Positions 19,864 to 28,512 of a stretch of DNA of 64,000 bases are shown one piece after another; position 1 is the stretch's first letter, and every line of letters starts with the position of its first letter. Location of the stretch: NCBI RefSeq assembly GCF_014205765.1, contig NZ_JACIIZ010000002.1:248001-312000 (forward strand), given 5' to 3'. The position numbers and the translations under genes are program-made. This DNA comes from Nitrospirillum iridis. Lineage in GTDB: Bacteria > Pseudomonadota > Alphaproteobacteria > Azospirillales > Azospirillaceae. The notes under the pieces are model-generated. The model saw only the letters and a program-made list of their open reading frames with translations, searched no databases and was not told the DNA's origin.

Positions 19864-20874
19864 ATGTTCACGGCGCCAACGGTGGAAAAAGCGGCGCGGC
19901 CGGTGACGCTGCCAGTGTGGCCCCTGCCGGCGCGCACCACCTGGGCACTGGTGTGGCTGGTCGCGGCGCTGCTGCCCACCACGGTCAACATCTTCTCCGT
20001 CCTGACGGAACACGCGCGTGGCGGCAAAAGCGATATCGCCCCCTGGGAACCGATATGCTGGGAGTATTCCAGCGCCATCGGCAGCCTGGTCGCCCTGCCG
20101 TTGATCTATCTGGTCGTCGACCACGCCCCTGGATGGGGGCGGGCGCCTTGGCGGACCTTGGCCCTGCATGTCCTCACGATGCTGGTCTTCAGCGTCGTGC
20201 ATGTCGGTATCATGATGGGGCTGCGGGTCCTGATCTACGACGCGGTTGGCTGGACCTATCGCATGGGGCCCTTGGCCCGGGAGTTCCCCTACGAATTCCG
20301 CAAGGACATGCTGGCCTATATGATGGACGTCGCCATCCTGATGGGCGGAAGGCAACTGGTGCGCCTGTCGCGGGTGGTGGCCCTGGTGGAGGCGCAGCAG
20401 GCCGCCAGCCTGTCCCCGCCAGCGGCCGCCGCGGGCCCGGCGCCCGCGCCCGAGACCCCGCCACGCATCGAGTTGAAGGTTGGGTCCCGCCGCGTGTTCG
20501 TGTCCCCGGCGGAGATCATCCAGGTCACCGCCGCCGGCAAATATATCGAGGTCATGACCGCCGAGCGCGTCCATCTGGTCCGCCGGTCGCTGGCCGACGT
20601 GCAGGCGGAACTGCCCGCCAGCCTGTTCGTGCGGGTTCATCGTTCCCGCCTGGTCAACCGGGCCGCCATCCAACGGGTGGACACCCGCCCCTCCGGCGAC
20701 CTGGACATTACGTTCAACACCGGCCTGACGGCGACCGCCAGCCGCCGCTACAAGGCGGAGTTGCTGCGCACCGACGTCCCCGCGCCGCCCGCCCCGGCGC
20801 CAGGATTGGACCGGGCGCGCGGGGCCATGCTATCTTCCGATCCTGGCCCATCGACGGGCCCACGGTCCGCGTGA
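19864..20874 (+). CDS. Membrane-anchored LytTR-family transcriptional regulator (copy 2)
   Basis: 336 residues, paralogous to 16387-17289: ALVWLVAALLPTTVN, WEYSSAIGSLVALPL, EFPYEFRKDMLAYM and a C-terminal LytTR domain (KVGSRRVFVSPAEII, KYIEVMTAERVHLVRRSL, VRVHRSRLVNRAAI, SRRYKAELL). Four membrane helices precede an Ala/Pro-rich linker. It has a C-terminal tail of about 35 extra residues rich in Pro and Ala absent from copy 1. The start at 19864 follows GGGAGCGG and aligns with the paralogue; the frame is open 51 codons further upstream. Confidence 0.84.
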   Translation: MFTAPTVEKAARPVTLPVWPLPARTTWALVWLVAALLPTTVNIFSVLTEHARGGKSDIAPWEPICWEYSSAIGSLVALPLIYLVVDHAPGWGRAPWRTLALHVLTMLVFSVVHVGIMMGLRVLIYDAVGWTYRMGPLAREFPYEFRKDMLAYMMDVAILMGGRQLVRLSRVVALVEAQQAASLSPPAAAAGPAPAPETPPRIELKVGSRRVFVSPAEIIQVTAAGKYIEVMTAERVHLVRRSLADVQAELPASLFVRVHRSRLVNRAAIQRVDTRPSGDLDITFNTGLTATASRRYKAELLRTDVPAPPAPAPGLDRARGAMLSSDPGPSTGPRSA

Positions 20875-20964
20875 AGGGCGCAGCCCAGTCGTAATGCCGA
20901 TTCCCGAACCTTGCTTCCTGCCCGAACGACGCGGACACCGGGCGCCCCTGGAAGGAAGGTTTCC

Positions 20965-22155
20965 ATGACCGACGAAGCGCCGCCACGCGCGGCGCGGGCC
21001 TTGCCCGCCCGCCCTAGCCTGGAACATTTGAGGAAGGAGGCGAAGCGGCGATTGCGCCTGCTGCGCCAATCCAATCCGATCGCCACCCTGGCCGGCGCCC
21101 AGCGCGATGTGGCGCGTGACTACGGCTTCGCCAGTTGGCGCCGCCTGGTGGCGCAGGTGGGCCCGGCGCTGACGGCGGGCCCCGACCTGCCCTACGATTG
21201 GGGGGAGGCGTTCAGCCAAACCCTCTCCGGCGCGGAAGCCCTGGGCGGCCTGGATGCCGCTGAGGCGGAATACCGGGCCTTGATCGCCCACAAGCCCACG
21301 GGTCTGGCGCATCTGGAAGCCACCTTCGCGCTGTTCCTGGCCACGCGCCGGAACAAGGGGGACGAGGCGCGGCTGATCTTCGCCCGGTTGCTGCGCACGC
21401 CCACGCCCGACATCCTGGCCCACTACGCCGGTTTCGCACGCGCCATCGGTGACGCGGACGCCGACCGCCAGGAGATGCTCTACCAGCAGGCGCTGGCGCT
21501 GGCGGATGATCCGCTGGCGCTCAACCACTATGCCTGCTTCCTGTGGTATGAGCGCCAGGATAGGGAAAACGCCCTGAGGTGGTTCCGGAAGGCGGCGGAA
21601 CGGGGCAGCGCCTATCCCCTTGTGGATGCCGCGGCCAAAGGCACATACGCGGTGATGCTGTGGGCGGCGGGCGATGCGGTGGCGGCCGAAACCTGGTTCC
21701 GCCTGGCGCGGGCCCGATCCCGCCGGGACGTGCCGATGATCACCCTGACCTTCGCGGCCTTGCTGACGGCGACCAACCGGGCCGGTGAGGGCTTGGCCCT
21801 GCTGCCGGAGGTATTGGGCCATCCCCAGCTGCGGACCCTGCCGCCAAATCTGGCGCGCTGGCATGACCTGGTGGCCTGGTTCCTGCGCTATGCCCATGGC
21901 GACGATACCGCGCGTGATTTGGCGCTGAGGGAAATCCGCACGGGCCTGGCCGGATGGCGCCCCTTCATCGGTGAAGGCCCCGACCTGGCGCGCAACGCCG
22001 AGGCGGCCGCGATCGCGGGACATCCGGACGCCGGACTGGTCGCCGCCTTGGCCCGGATCCTGGCGCCACGGGGGAAGGGGATCGATGACGCGTTGGCGGC
22101 CCTGGAGCACTGCCCGGGATGGCGCGCCGGGGCGGGTTCCCAAGCCGTTGATTGA
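20965..22155 (+). CDS. TPR/Sel1-like repeat protein of unknown function
   Basis: 396 residues, no signal peptide or membrane helix. Residues 15-65 (LEHLRKEAKRRLRLLRQ, then LAGAQRDVARDYGFASWRRL) form a module often found at the front of bacterial ankyrin-repeat proteins. The rest is helical with degenerate tetratricopeptide-like units, for example DPLALNHYACFLWYERQDRE followed by ALRWFRKAAERGSAYP. Such scaffolds mediate protein contacts. GGAAGGAAGG precedes the chosen ATG. It follows LytTR copy 2 by 90 bases and could be read from the same transcript, but no function can be named. Confidence 0.75.
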   Translation: MTDEAPPRAARALPARPSLEHLRKEAKRRLRLLRQSNPIATLAGAQRDVARDYGFASWRRLVAQVGPALTAGPDLPYDWGEAFSQTLSGAEALGGLDAAEAEYRALIAHKPTGLAHLEATFALFLATRRNKGDEARLIFARLLRTPTPDILAHYAGFARAIGDADADRQEMLYQQALALADDPLALNHYACFLWYERQDRENALRWFRKAAERGSAYPLVDAAAKGTYAVMLWAAGDAVAAETWFRLARARSRRDVPMITLTFAALLTATNRAGEGLALLPEVLGHPQLRTLPPNLARWHDLVAWFLRYAHGDDTARDLALREIRTGLAGWRPFIGEGPDLARNAEAAAIAGHPDAGLVAALARILAPRGKGIDDALAALEHCPGWRAGAGSQAVD

Positions 22156-22165
22156 CGGGGCAAAC

Positions 22166-22199
22166 GCCCTGGCCCGTCTGCATCAAGACGGGTCAGGGC
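22166..22199. terminator. Long hairpin between convergent genes, probable terminator
   Basis: A 14-bp stem (22166-22179 with 22186-22199, one G-T wobble) and 6-base loop begins 11 bases after the TPR gene stop and before the convergent phosphoesterase stop at 22248. No strong U-tract. Confidence 0.6.
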
Positions 22200-22247
22200 C
22201 TTGTCGACAGCATGACCACACCCGCCGCCAGGGCGGGTCGTTGGTAC

Positions 22248-24185
22248 TCAGCCCTTGGGGGCGGGCACCTTGGTCGGGTTATGCTTGGCCGCCTTTGCCG
22301 CCTCCACCCGGTTCAGGATCGAGGAGATGTAGGCGCGGGCGTCCCCGCGGGTTTTAACCGCCGCGTGCCTGGCCTTCACGGCGACGACATCTTCCGGCGT
22401 TTGACCGGACAGTTCGTAATCGGCCTTCCGGGCCACATACAGGGCGCCCGCCAGGTTCCCGGTTGTCGGCACCGCCTCGTTGTCGGGGCGGCGCTTGGCG
22501 GCCTGTGCTTCGGTATTGACGGCGGGGGGCGGCCCCGGGGGGAACCCCTGCGGGCAATCCGTCCGTGGCGTGCTGAGCGACAGCAAGGACAACAAGTCGT
22601 TCGCGGCCGCGTCGCGCTTGGTCAAAGATCCCAAATTGAACAACGTCTCCAGCGTCTTCAGCACCGAGGTATGGTCATAGAGCGTGTGATCGACCGTACC
22701 TGCCGGAATCAGGGGGGAGATCACCACCGCCGGAACGCGGACGCCGTATTGTTCGAAGTTGAAGCCGTAGGTGTTGTAGCCATAGTCCGGGTTGTCGCCC
22801 GGGGCCGGCGCCGGACCGGGCGCCACGGAGTCATAAAACCCGCCATGCTCATCATAGAGCACGACAAGCAGGCTGCTTTCCCAATAGGGGGAATTGCGGA
22901 TGCAGCCATAGACGTATGCCAGCAAACCCTCGCCACCATACATATTGTCCATAGGATGCTGGGACGAACCGCCGGCATAGGTATTGTTGACGATGTCACC
23001 GTAATGCGGCTCGATGAACGTATAGGGGAAGGGATAGATCGTCTGCAGGTCGGGTCCCAAGGTGCCCACAGAGTTGATATCCGTCGAGAAGATGCCCGTC
23101 AGGGAAGCCACTTGGGTCACAGCCCCCGCCGCCGACCCTGCGGCGGAATCGTCACTGAACAGGCTCAGCAGCGCGCCGTTGGCGTCATTGTACAACCGAT
23201 AGGGGATCCCGCCACCGTCAAGCGCGGCGAAGATCGAGCCGTTAGGATATTTGAACCCGTCGACCGTCTCCCAAGTCGCGATCTCGCCGGTGGTGGGGCT
23301 GGTGTCGAGACCGGATGACGACGCCCCATGCAGGAAAAAGCGGTTGGGCCAGGTGGGGCCGGGCAAGGATGAGTGCCAGTTGTCGCAAATCGCGAAACTG
23401 GTCGCCAGCCCATAGATAACCGGCAGCACCGTCGGAGTATCAAAACACAGCATGATGTCGCCCAACTCCGCTGTGGTGGGCAAGCCCGTGTCTTCGCTGG
23501 TCGAGGTGGCGTAATTGGCGACAAAGCCGGAATTGTTGATCGTCGGATACGGCCCATTGGTGGGATAGGACGCGTTGGCGCCGGCCAGTTGTTCAACCAC
23601 ATCGGGGAATTCATGCCCGGGGTCGGTCGGCATATTGTACGGGGCGCCCGTTCCAACGGAATAATTGTTGTCGTTGTAGGAGTTTGAGTCACTCGATGTG
23701 GCGGCGGTGATGCCGGAAATTCCCGACAGCGCGAAGATATTATCGAATGAATGGTTTTCCAGCATCACCACGAACACATGAGATATCTGGCCCGATGGAC
23801 TGAGCTTCTGCATGCCACAGGTGGTTCCACCAGAATCAAGGTTGATGGACAGCTCCGACGTGCTGATAGCGAACGTGGGGGAGGAGCTGTCGTCACCGCT
23901 TTCCAGCTCGCACTCTTTCCAGTTCACATCAAGCTCGCTCAAGCTCACATAGGTACCGGCATTCGGTCCATCGGAGACGACGGCCATCGCCGCCCACCAA
24001 TCCGTGACGCCCCAGCCCGACGGGCCGGTTTCGAAATAAACCGTGAGCGGACCGACGGTCTCGTTATTGGCGGCAGTCCACGAGCCACTTTGTTGCCCAT
24101 TGGTGGAATTGGTGTGGAAAAGAAAAATTTGCGCCGTTCCGCCAGTATTATTTTGAATTGATATACTTGCCGACTGCGTAGACAT
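22248..24185 (-). CDS. Phosphoesterase-family protein (phospholipase C/acid phosphatase-like) with N-terminal beta domain
   Basis: 645 residues. Residues about 135-540 match the bacterial phospholipase C/acid phosphatase AcpA fold: VFVVMLENHSFDNIF (metal ligand Glu-Asn), DNWHSSLPGPTWPNRFF, VVLYDEHGGFYDSV and VRVPAVVISPLIPAG. The first 130 residues form a beta-rich Asn/Thr/Ser-rich module of unknown fold. No signal peptide is visible, which is odd for an enzyme of this class. Both the gene and the 190-base region upstream are visibly AT-richer than the neighbours and codon choice is more relaxed, which suggests recent acquisition. Substrate could be a phospholipid or phosphomonoester. Confidence 0.83.
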   Translation of the reverse strand: MSTQSASISIQNNTGGTAQIFLFHTNSTNGQQSGSWTAANNETVGPLTVYFETGPSGWGVTDWWAAMAVVSDGPNAGTYVSLSELDVNWKECELESGDDSSSPTFAISTSELSINLDSGGTTCGMQKLSPSGQISHVFVVMLENHSFDNIFALSGISGITAATSSDSNSYNDNNYSVGTGAPYNMPTDPGHEFPDVVEQLAGANASYPTNGPYPTINNSGFVANYATSTSEDTGLPTTAELGDIMLCFDTPTVLPVIYGLATSFAICDNWHSSLPGPTWPNRFFLHGASSSGLDTSPTTGEIATWETVDGFKYPNGSIFAALDGGGIPYRLYNDANGALLSLFSDDSAAGSAAGAVTQVASLTGIFSTDINSVGTLGPDLQTIYPFPYTFIEPHYGDIVNNTYAGGSSQHPMDNMYGGEGLLAYVYGCIRNSPYWESSLLVVLYDEHGGFYDSVAPGPAPAPGDNPDYGYNTYGFNFEQYGVRVPAVVISPLIPAGTVDHTLYDHTSVLKTLETLFNLGSLTKRDAAANDLLSLLSLSTPRTDCPQGFPPGPPPAVNTEAQAAKRRPDNEAVPTTGNLAGALYVARKADYELSGQTPEDVVAVKARHAAVKTRGDARAYISSILNRVEAAKAAKHNPTKVPAPKG

Positions 24186-24377
24186 GGGAGAAGCCCTCCT
24201 TCATGGTTCATGGCGTCCCCGGCTTTATCGGGGAGGGAAGACGCCGTGATGATTGGAGCGGCAACTGGGCAAAGGAAAGAAGATAATTAAGATCAAAACG
24301 ATTAGGAATATGACTAATTCTTTTAAATTCCCGCATCTGTATAAATACGGTGGAACTTATTGTATGCTCGTGCCGCG
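24186..24377. other. AT-rich promoter region of the phosphoesterase gene
   Basis: This gap holds the start region of the phosphoesterase gene (GAAGGAGGGC is found just before its ATG on the minus strand) and an AT-rich block at about 24280-24365. No ORF or repeat is supported. Confidence 0.5.
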
Positions 24378-25361
24378 CTAACGGGCCGCCTGAATGAAAC
24401 CGACGATGGCGCTGGTGATGCCGGGGTTGATGGCCAGCCCCGGGTCGGTATAGGTGGCGAGGTTGGCGGCGCGGTCGTTCAGGGGGGCGTTCTTCATCAC
24501 GTGGTTCACCCCCTCCAGCCGCACCAGCCGGACGCCCTGCCGGGACTGGGACAGGCGGACGGCGTCCGACATGTCGACTTGCGCGTCGTTGGTCCCTTGC
24601 AGGACCAGTACCGGCACCGTGGTCCGCGACAACTCCACCGCCGGGTCACGGGTCAATTCGGATATCAGGTAGGGCTGCACGCCCGGTCGGAACAGGCTCA
24701 TCAGCGGGGGCGGCACCTGTCCCACGGTCTGCCCCCTCTCCAACCGGGCGATGGCGTCCAGGGCCGCCTGCTGCACGTCCAGCGGCATGTCCGTGCGCGG
24801 CAACTGCTGGCGCAAGAGGTCGCCGAACGTACGCCCCGGCGCCGCCACCAGGATCAGACCGGCCAGGGGCGTCTGCTGCGCCAGCAGGGTGCCGATCAGG
24901 CCGCCCTCGCTATGGCCCAGCACGAAGATGGGGCCGATGGCGGGCTGCGCACGCAGAAAGGCCAGCCACCGGTCCGCGTCCTGGACATAGGTTTCCAGGC
25001 GCAAATCCTGCTCCCGCGCCAGGGCCCCCTTGCTGGCCGCCACGCCGCGCTTGTCCACCCGCAGGGTGGCGACGCCTTTCAGGGCCAGGGATTGGGCCAA
25101 CTGGCGCAAGCAGTCGGTGCGCAGGGAGGGGCCATTGCCGTCGCGGTCGGTAGGGCCGGAGCCGGCGATGAACAGCACCGCCGGTACCGGTCCCGGCATG
25201 GCGCCGTCCGGCATCTGCAATGTCCCCACCAGCGGCCCATTGCCACCGTCAACGCTCACCTCCTGCTCGCTGGCGCGCGCCGCCAACGGGCCGGCCAGCA
25301 GGAGGGCCGTTACCAGAAGGGTGGACAGCAACAGGCAGATCCCCGGACGCGGTGCGCGCAT
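24378..25361 (-). CDS. Exported alpha/beta hydrolase (COG1073-type esterase)
   Basis: 327 residues with a signal peptide (LLLSTLLVTALLLAGPLAARA). The alpha/beta hydrolase features are an oxyanion loop FIAGSGPTDRDGNG, the nucleophile elbow GHSEGG, the acid in LQGTNDAQVD and the catalytic His in GVNHVMK. The SGPTDRDGN motif is typical of a periplasmic hydrolase group whose natural substrates are unknown. The start at 25361 is fixed by AAGGAGG 8 bases upstream. It lies 29 bases after the glycosyltransferase gene on the same strand and probably shares its transcript. Confidence 0.85.
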   Translation of the reverse strand: MRAPRPGICLLLSTLLVTALLLAGPLAARASEQEVSVDGGNGPLVGTLQMPDGAMPGPVPAVLFIAGSGPTDRDGNGPSLRTDCLRQLAQSLALKGVATLRVDKRGVAASKGALAREQDLRLETYVQDADRWLAFLRAQPAIGPIFVLGHSEGGLIGTLLAQQTPLAGLILVAAPGRTFGDLLRQQLPRTDMPLDVQQAALDAIARLERGQTVGQVPPPLMSLFRPGVQPYLISELTRDPAVELSRTTVPVLVLQGTNDAQVDMSDAVRLSQSRQGVRLVRLEGVNHVMKNAPLNDRAANLATYTDPGLAINPGITSAIVGFIQAAR

Positions 25362-25390
25362 AGCCCATCCTCCTTCGCTTTTCTGGTCAT

Positions 25391-26557
25391 CTACCGCCGC
25401 GATGGCGCCGGCACCGGGGTCACCAGGCCCAGATACAGGTCGCGCATGCGGCGTCTCACCTCGGTTTCGCCAAAGTCTGGATCCACCACGGACCGGCTGG
25501 CCAGGCCGAAGCGCCGCCGCAAGGGGGCGTCCAGCGCCAAACGGGTCAGGGCGGCGGCCAAGGCGGCCGGATCGCGAGGGGGGGCCAGCAGGGCGTTGCG
25601 CCCGTCCACCGCCACCTCCCGGCTGCCGGGCACATCGGTCGCCACGATGGCGCGGCCGCAACTGGCGGCTTCCAGCAGGCTTTTGGGCACGCCCTCACCC
25701 CCGCGCGAGGCCAGCACGGCGATGTGGGCGCGGCTCCAGACGGTGCGCACATCGTTGACCGGACCCAGCCATTCGATGCCCGGCTCCGCGTTCCAGGCGC
25801 GCAAGGTCGCCTCTGGTATGGCGGCGGGGCTGTCCGGATCGGGGGAGCCGGCCAGGATCAGGCGCAGGTCTATCCCTTGGTCCCGCACCTGGCGCACCGC
25901 CGCCACCAGATCCTCCACCCCCTTCAAGGTCAGCATGCGCGACACCTGGGCGCAGGTGACGGGGCCCATGGGGTCGGCCAGTTCCTCATAGTGCGCCAGA
26001 TCCACGCCGGATCCGCGGATGAGGCGGGCGGCGGGCGGGCGGGGCCAGCCGGCGGCCAGCAGGGCGCCGTCGTCGCCGTTCTGAACCACCAGGGCGTGGC
26101 CCCGGCGCCAGGCGGCGGCGTTCAGCGCGCACCGCAGCAGGACCCGGCCCAGGCCGGCTTTGAGGCCCGGGCCCGACAGGCCCAGCCCCAGACCCGCCAG
26201 CGTGGCGACGACGCGGGTATCGCGCAAGCCCGCCAGCGCCAGGGCGAAGCCGCCGAGCACCGTGGGCTTCACCGCGATGTGGTGGATGATGGTGGGCCGT
26301 TCCCGGCGATACAGGCGTGTGAGCCGGCGGATGTCGCCCAGGGCGCGCAGGGGGTTGAAGCTGCGGCGGCGCCAGGGCAGGGGGATGACACGGAAGCCCT
26401 CCGCCGCGATGGCCGCGCCGTCATTGGCCACCCGGCAGGCCACCGCGACGTCGAACCCGGCGTCCCGCGCCGCCCGCGCCGTAGGCAGGCGGTGGGAGCG
26501 GAAGTACCAATCCTCCGTCACGACGAACAGCAGGGTGGGGCGGGGCGCGTCAGGCAT
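25391..26557 (-). CDS. Family 4 glycosyltransferase
   Basis: 388 residues with a GT-B fold. The N-terminal domain has LLFVVTEDWYFRSHRLP and IIHHIAVKPTVLGG; the C-terminal GT4 signature is RGGEGVPKSLLEAASCGRAIVATDVPGS with the catalytic Glu of the ExxxxxE motif. VSRMLTLKGVEDLV matches the donor-site segment. Relatives transfer sugars in exopolysaccharide or LPS assembly, for example capsule-type GT4 enzymes. The first ATG at 26557 is used although no clear ribosome site precedes it; a TTG three codons earlier is possible. It is divergent from a sialidase-fold protein. Confidence 0.87.
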   Translation of the reverse strand: MPDAPRPTLLFVVTEDWYFRSHRLPTARAARDAGFDVAVACRVANDGAAIAAEGFRVIPLPWRRRSFNPLRALGDIRRLTRLYRRERPTIIHHIAVKPTVLGGFALALAGLRDTRVVATLAGLGLGLSGPGLKAGLGRVLLRCALNAAAWRRGHALVVQNGDDGALLAAGWPRPPAARLIRGSGVDLAHYEELADPMGPVTCAQVSRMLTLKGVEDLVAAVRQVRDQGIDLRLILAGSPDPDSPAAIPEATLRAWNAEPGIEWLGPVNDVRTVWSRAHIAVLASRGGEGVPKSLLEAASCGRAIVATDVPGSREVAVDGRNALLAPPRDPAALAAALTRLALDAPLRRRFGLASRSVVDPDFGETEVRRRMRDLYLGLVTPVPAPSRR

Positions 26558-26708
26558 GGTAATCAAGATACGGCATGCTCAGGTAATGGCAGGGAACAGG
26601 GGGCGAGTTCTACCGGTTTTCCGACTGCCTGTCGTATACGTCCTATTGGATAAGTGAACCGCGTCAGGATCAGGGCCCCGGCGCCGGGCCCACGCCGGGA
26701 GCTTCCAG

Positions 26709-27860
26709 ATGCGTCATCTGACCTTGTACCGGGACGATCGCTACTACGCCTCATTTCCGGCCGTGGCCACGCTGGCTGACGGCACCGTGGCCTTGCTGTT
26801 CCGCCGGGCGCGGGACCAACGCTGGTTCGCCCGCGCCCTGGGACTGGCCGACCAGGCCGGGCTGATGAGCGTCGACCATGTCGACAGCCGATCGCAGCAT
26901 GTGCTGCTGCGCCTGGACGGCCACACCCTGCAGCCCTTGGGCGCCCCCGAGGTTCTGCCCCCGGACGGCGAGGCGGCGGACCAGGACGCCAACCTGGCCA
27001 TCCTGCCGGACGGCCGGCTGCTGCTGACCAGCTTTTCCTGGTATCCCCTGGCGCCGCGTCTGGCGGGCGCCATCCGCGCCGCCGGCGGCCCGCTGGTGGG
27101 CGCGGCGGACGACAGCGGCCTGTTCCTGTTCTGGGGCGGTTACGCGCGGGTCGGCGATGCCGCGGGTCGGGTGTGGACCCCGCACACCTTTCTGCCCCCC
27201 TTGCCCGGGCAGCCCGATCTCCTGGCGGGCGTACGGCCCCACCATGGCGGGGCGCTGCGCGGCCGGGCGGCCCTGCTGCCCGATGGCGGCCTGGTGCAGG
27301 CGGTCTATGCCGGCGGCGCCCATGGCAAGCGCGGCAGTCATCTGTTCCGCGCCGATCCGGATGCCACCGCCCCTGATGGCCTGAGATGGCGCCCCCTGGG
27401 CCCCATCGCCCACGACGCGGCCGGACTGGGCTGCCTGGTGGAGCCGGCATTGCTGCGCACCCGGGGCGGGCGGCTGATGGCTTTCCATCGCACCGCCGCC
27501 ATGGGCGACCAGATGGCGCTCAGCGTCTCGACCGATGAGGGCCAGACATGGGCGCCCTGGCGCCTGACCACCGTGGTCGGTCATCCCTTCGATCCGCTGC
27601 CCCTGCCGGATGGGCGCGTGTTCCTGGCCTACGGCTATCGCCACGCCCCCTATGGCATCCGCGCCCGCGTCTATCATCCGGACAACCAGCAGCCGGAGGA
27701 TGGGGCGGAGATCGTGCTGCGCGACGATGGGCCCGGCCCGGACCTGGGCTATCCCTGGGCGACGCTGCTGACGGACGGCCGGGTGCTGGTCGTGTATTAT
27801 TTCGCCGGCGTGGACGGCATCCGCCGCATCGACGCCACGGTGCTGGAGATGCCTGCTTGA
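26709..27860 (+). CDS. Sialidase-superfamily (BNR/Asp-box) six-bladed propeller protein
   Basis: 383 residues, no signal peptide. The sequence shows repeated blades of the form LPDGRLLLTSF, LPDGGLVQAVY, LPDGRVFLAYG and LTDGRVLVVYY, plus one clear Asp-box STDEGQTWAPW. An early Arg in YRDDRYYASFP and YGYRHAPYGI resemble sialidase active-site surroundings, but the full Arg triad cannot be confirmed by eye. It may be a cytoplasmic exo-glycosidase or a sugar-binding protein. It is divergent from the GT4 gene, so both may serve one glycan pathway. Confidence 0.75.
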   Translation: MRHLTLYRDDRYYASFPAVATLADGTVALLFRRARDQRWFARALGLADQAGLMSVDHVDSRSQHVLLRLDGHTLQPLGAPEVLPPDGEAADQDANLAILPDGRLLLTSFSWYPLAPRLAGAIRAAGGPLVGAADDSGLFLFWGGYARVGDAAGRVWTPHTFLPPLPGQPDLLAGVRPHHGGALRGRAALLPDGGLVQAVYAGGAHGKRGSHLFRADPDATAPDGLRWRPLGPIAHDAAGLGCLVEPALLRTRGGRLMAFHRTAAMGDQMALSVSTDEGQTWAPWRLTTVVGHPFDPLPLPDGRVFLAYGYRHAPYGIRARVYHPDNQQPEDGAEIVLRDDGPGPDLGYPWATLLTDGRVLVVYYFAGVDGIRRIDATVLEMPA

Positions 27861-27937
27861 GGTGATTTCTCACCTTAGGTATTTCCCATATCTTGCTGAA
27901 TTTATTATATATCATCATCTTGAGAAAGTGGATGAAG

Positions 27938-28363
27938 ATGACGCAACGTCCGCGCTTCCATCTGGCCTTCCCGGTTCACGATCTGGCCGCCGCCCGTGCC
28001 TTTTATGGCGATCTGCTGGGCTGTCCGGAGGGGCGCAGTTCCCCGGAATGGGTGGATTTCGATCTTTATGGCCATCAGATCGTGGCCCACCTGGTGCCGG
28101 GCAGGGCCGCATCCGGCGCGGATCACAACCCGGTGGATGGGCATGACGTGCCGGTTCCGCACTTCGGGCTGATCCTGGCCTGGGATGATTGGGCGTCCCT
28201 GGCCGGGCGTCTGCGCGACGCCGGCCAGACCTTCGTGATCGAGCCCTACGTCCGCTTTAAGGGCCAGGTGGGGGAGCAGGGCACCATGTTCCTGTACGAT
28301 CCCAGCGGCAACGCCTTGGAATTCAAGGCTTTCCGTGACGATTCCCTGATTTTCGCCAAGTAG
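27938..28363 (+). CDS. VOC-superfamily (glyoxalase/dioxygenase fold) protein
   Basis: 141 residues from ATG 27938; TGAGAAAG precedes it, and a second in-frame ATG lies six bases upstream. The protein has paired beta-alpha-beta modules: [21 protein letters not shown] at the start (metal His), then [21 protein letters not shown] and [15 protein letters not shown] (metal Glu). This is the pattern of metal-dependent VOC enzymes such as lyases, dioxygenases or resistance proteins. The 75 bases before it are AT-rich and probably hold its promoter. Reaction unknown. Confidence 0.85.
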   Translation: MTQRPRFHLAFPVHDLAAARAFYGDLLGCPEGRSSPEWVDFDLYGHQIVAHLVPGRAASGADHNPVDGHDVPVPHFGLILAWDDWASLAGRLRDAGQTFVIEPYVRFKGQVGEQGTMFLYDPSGNALEFKAFRDDSLIFAK

Positions 28364-28512
28364 GGCGGGGCCCCTCGACTGTAACAGGCACCCGCTGGCG
28401 TTTCCGCCGACGGGAAATTTGCTACAGCTTTGCAACGGCTGTGTTTCCTGGGCTTCCCGCCACCGGCTCCCCATGGTGTCCTGGCCCCCGGTCATCGATC
28501 CTGAGGTGGGGA

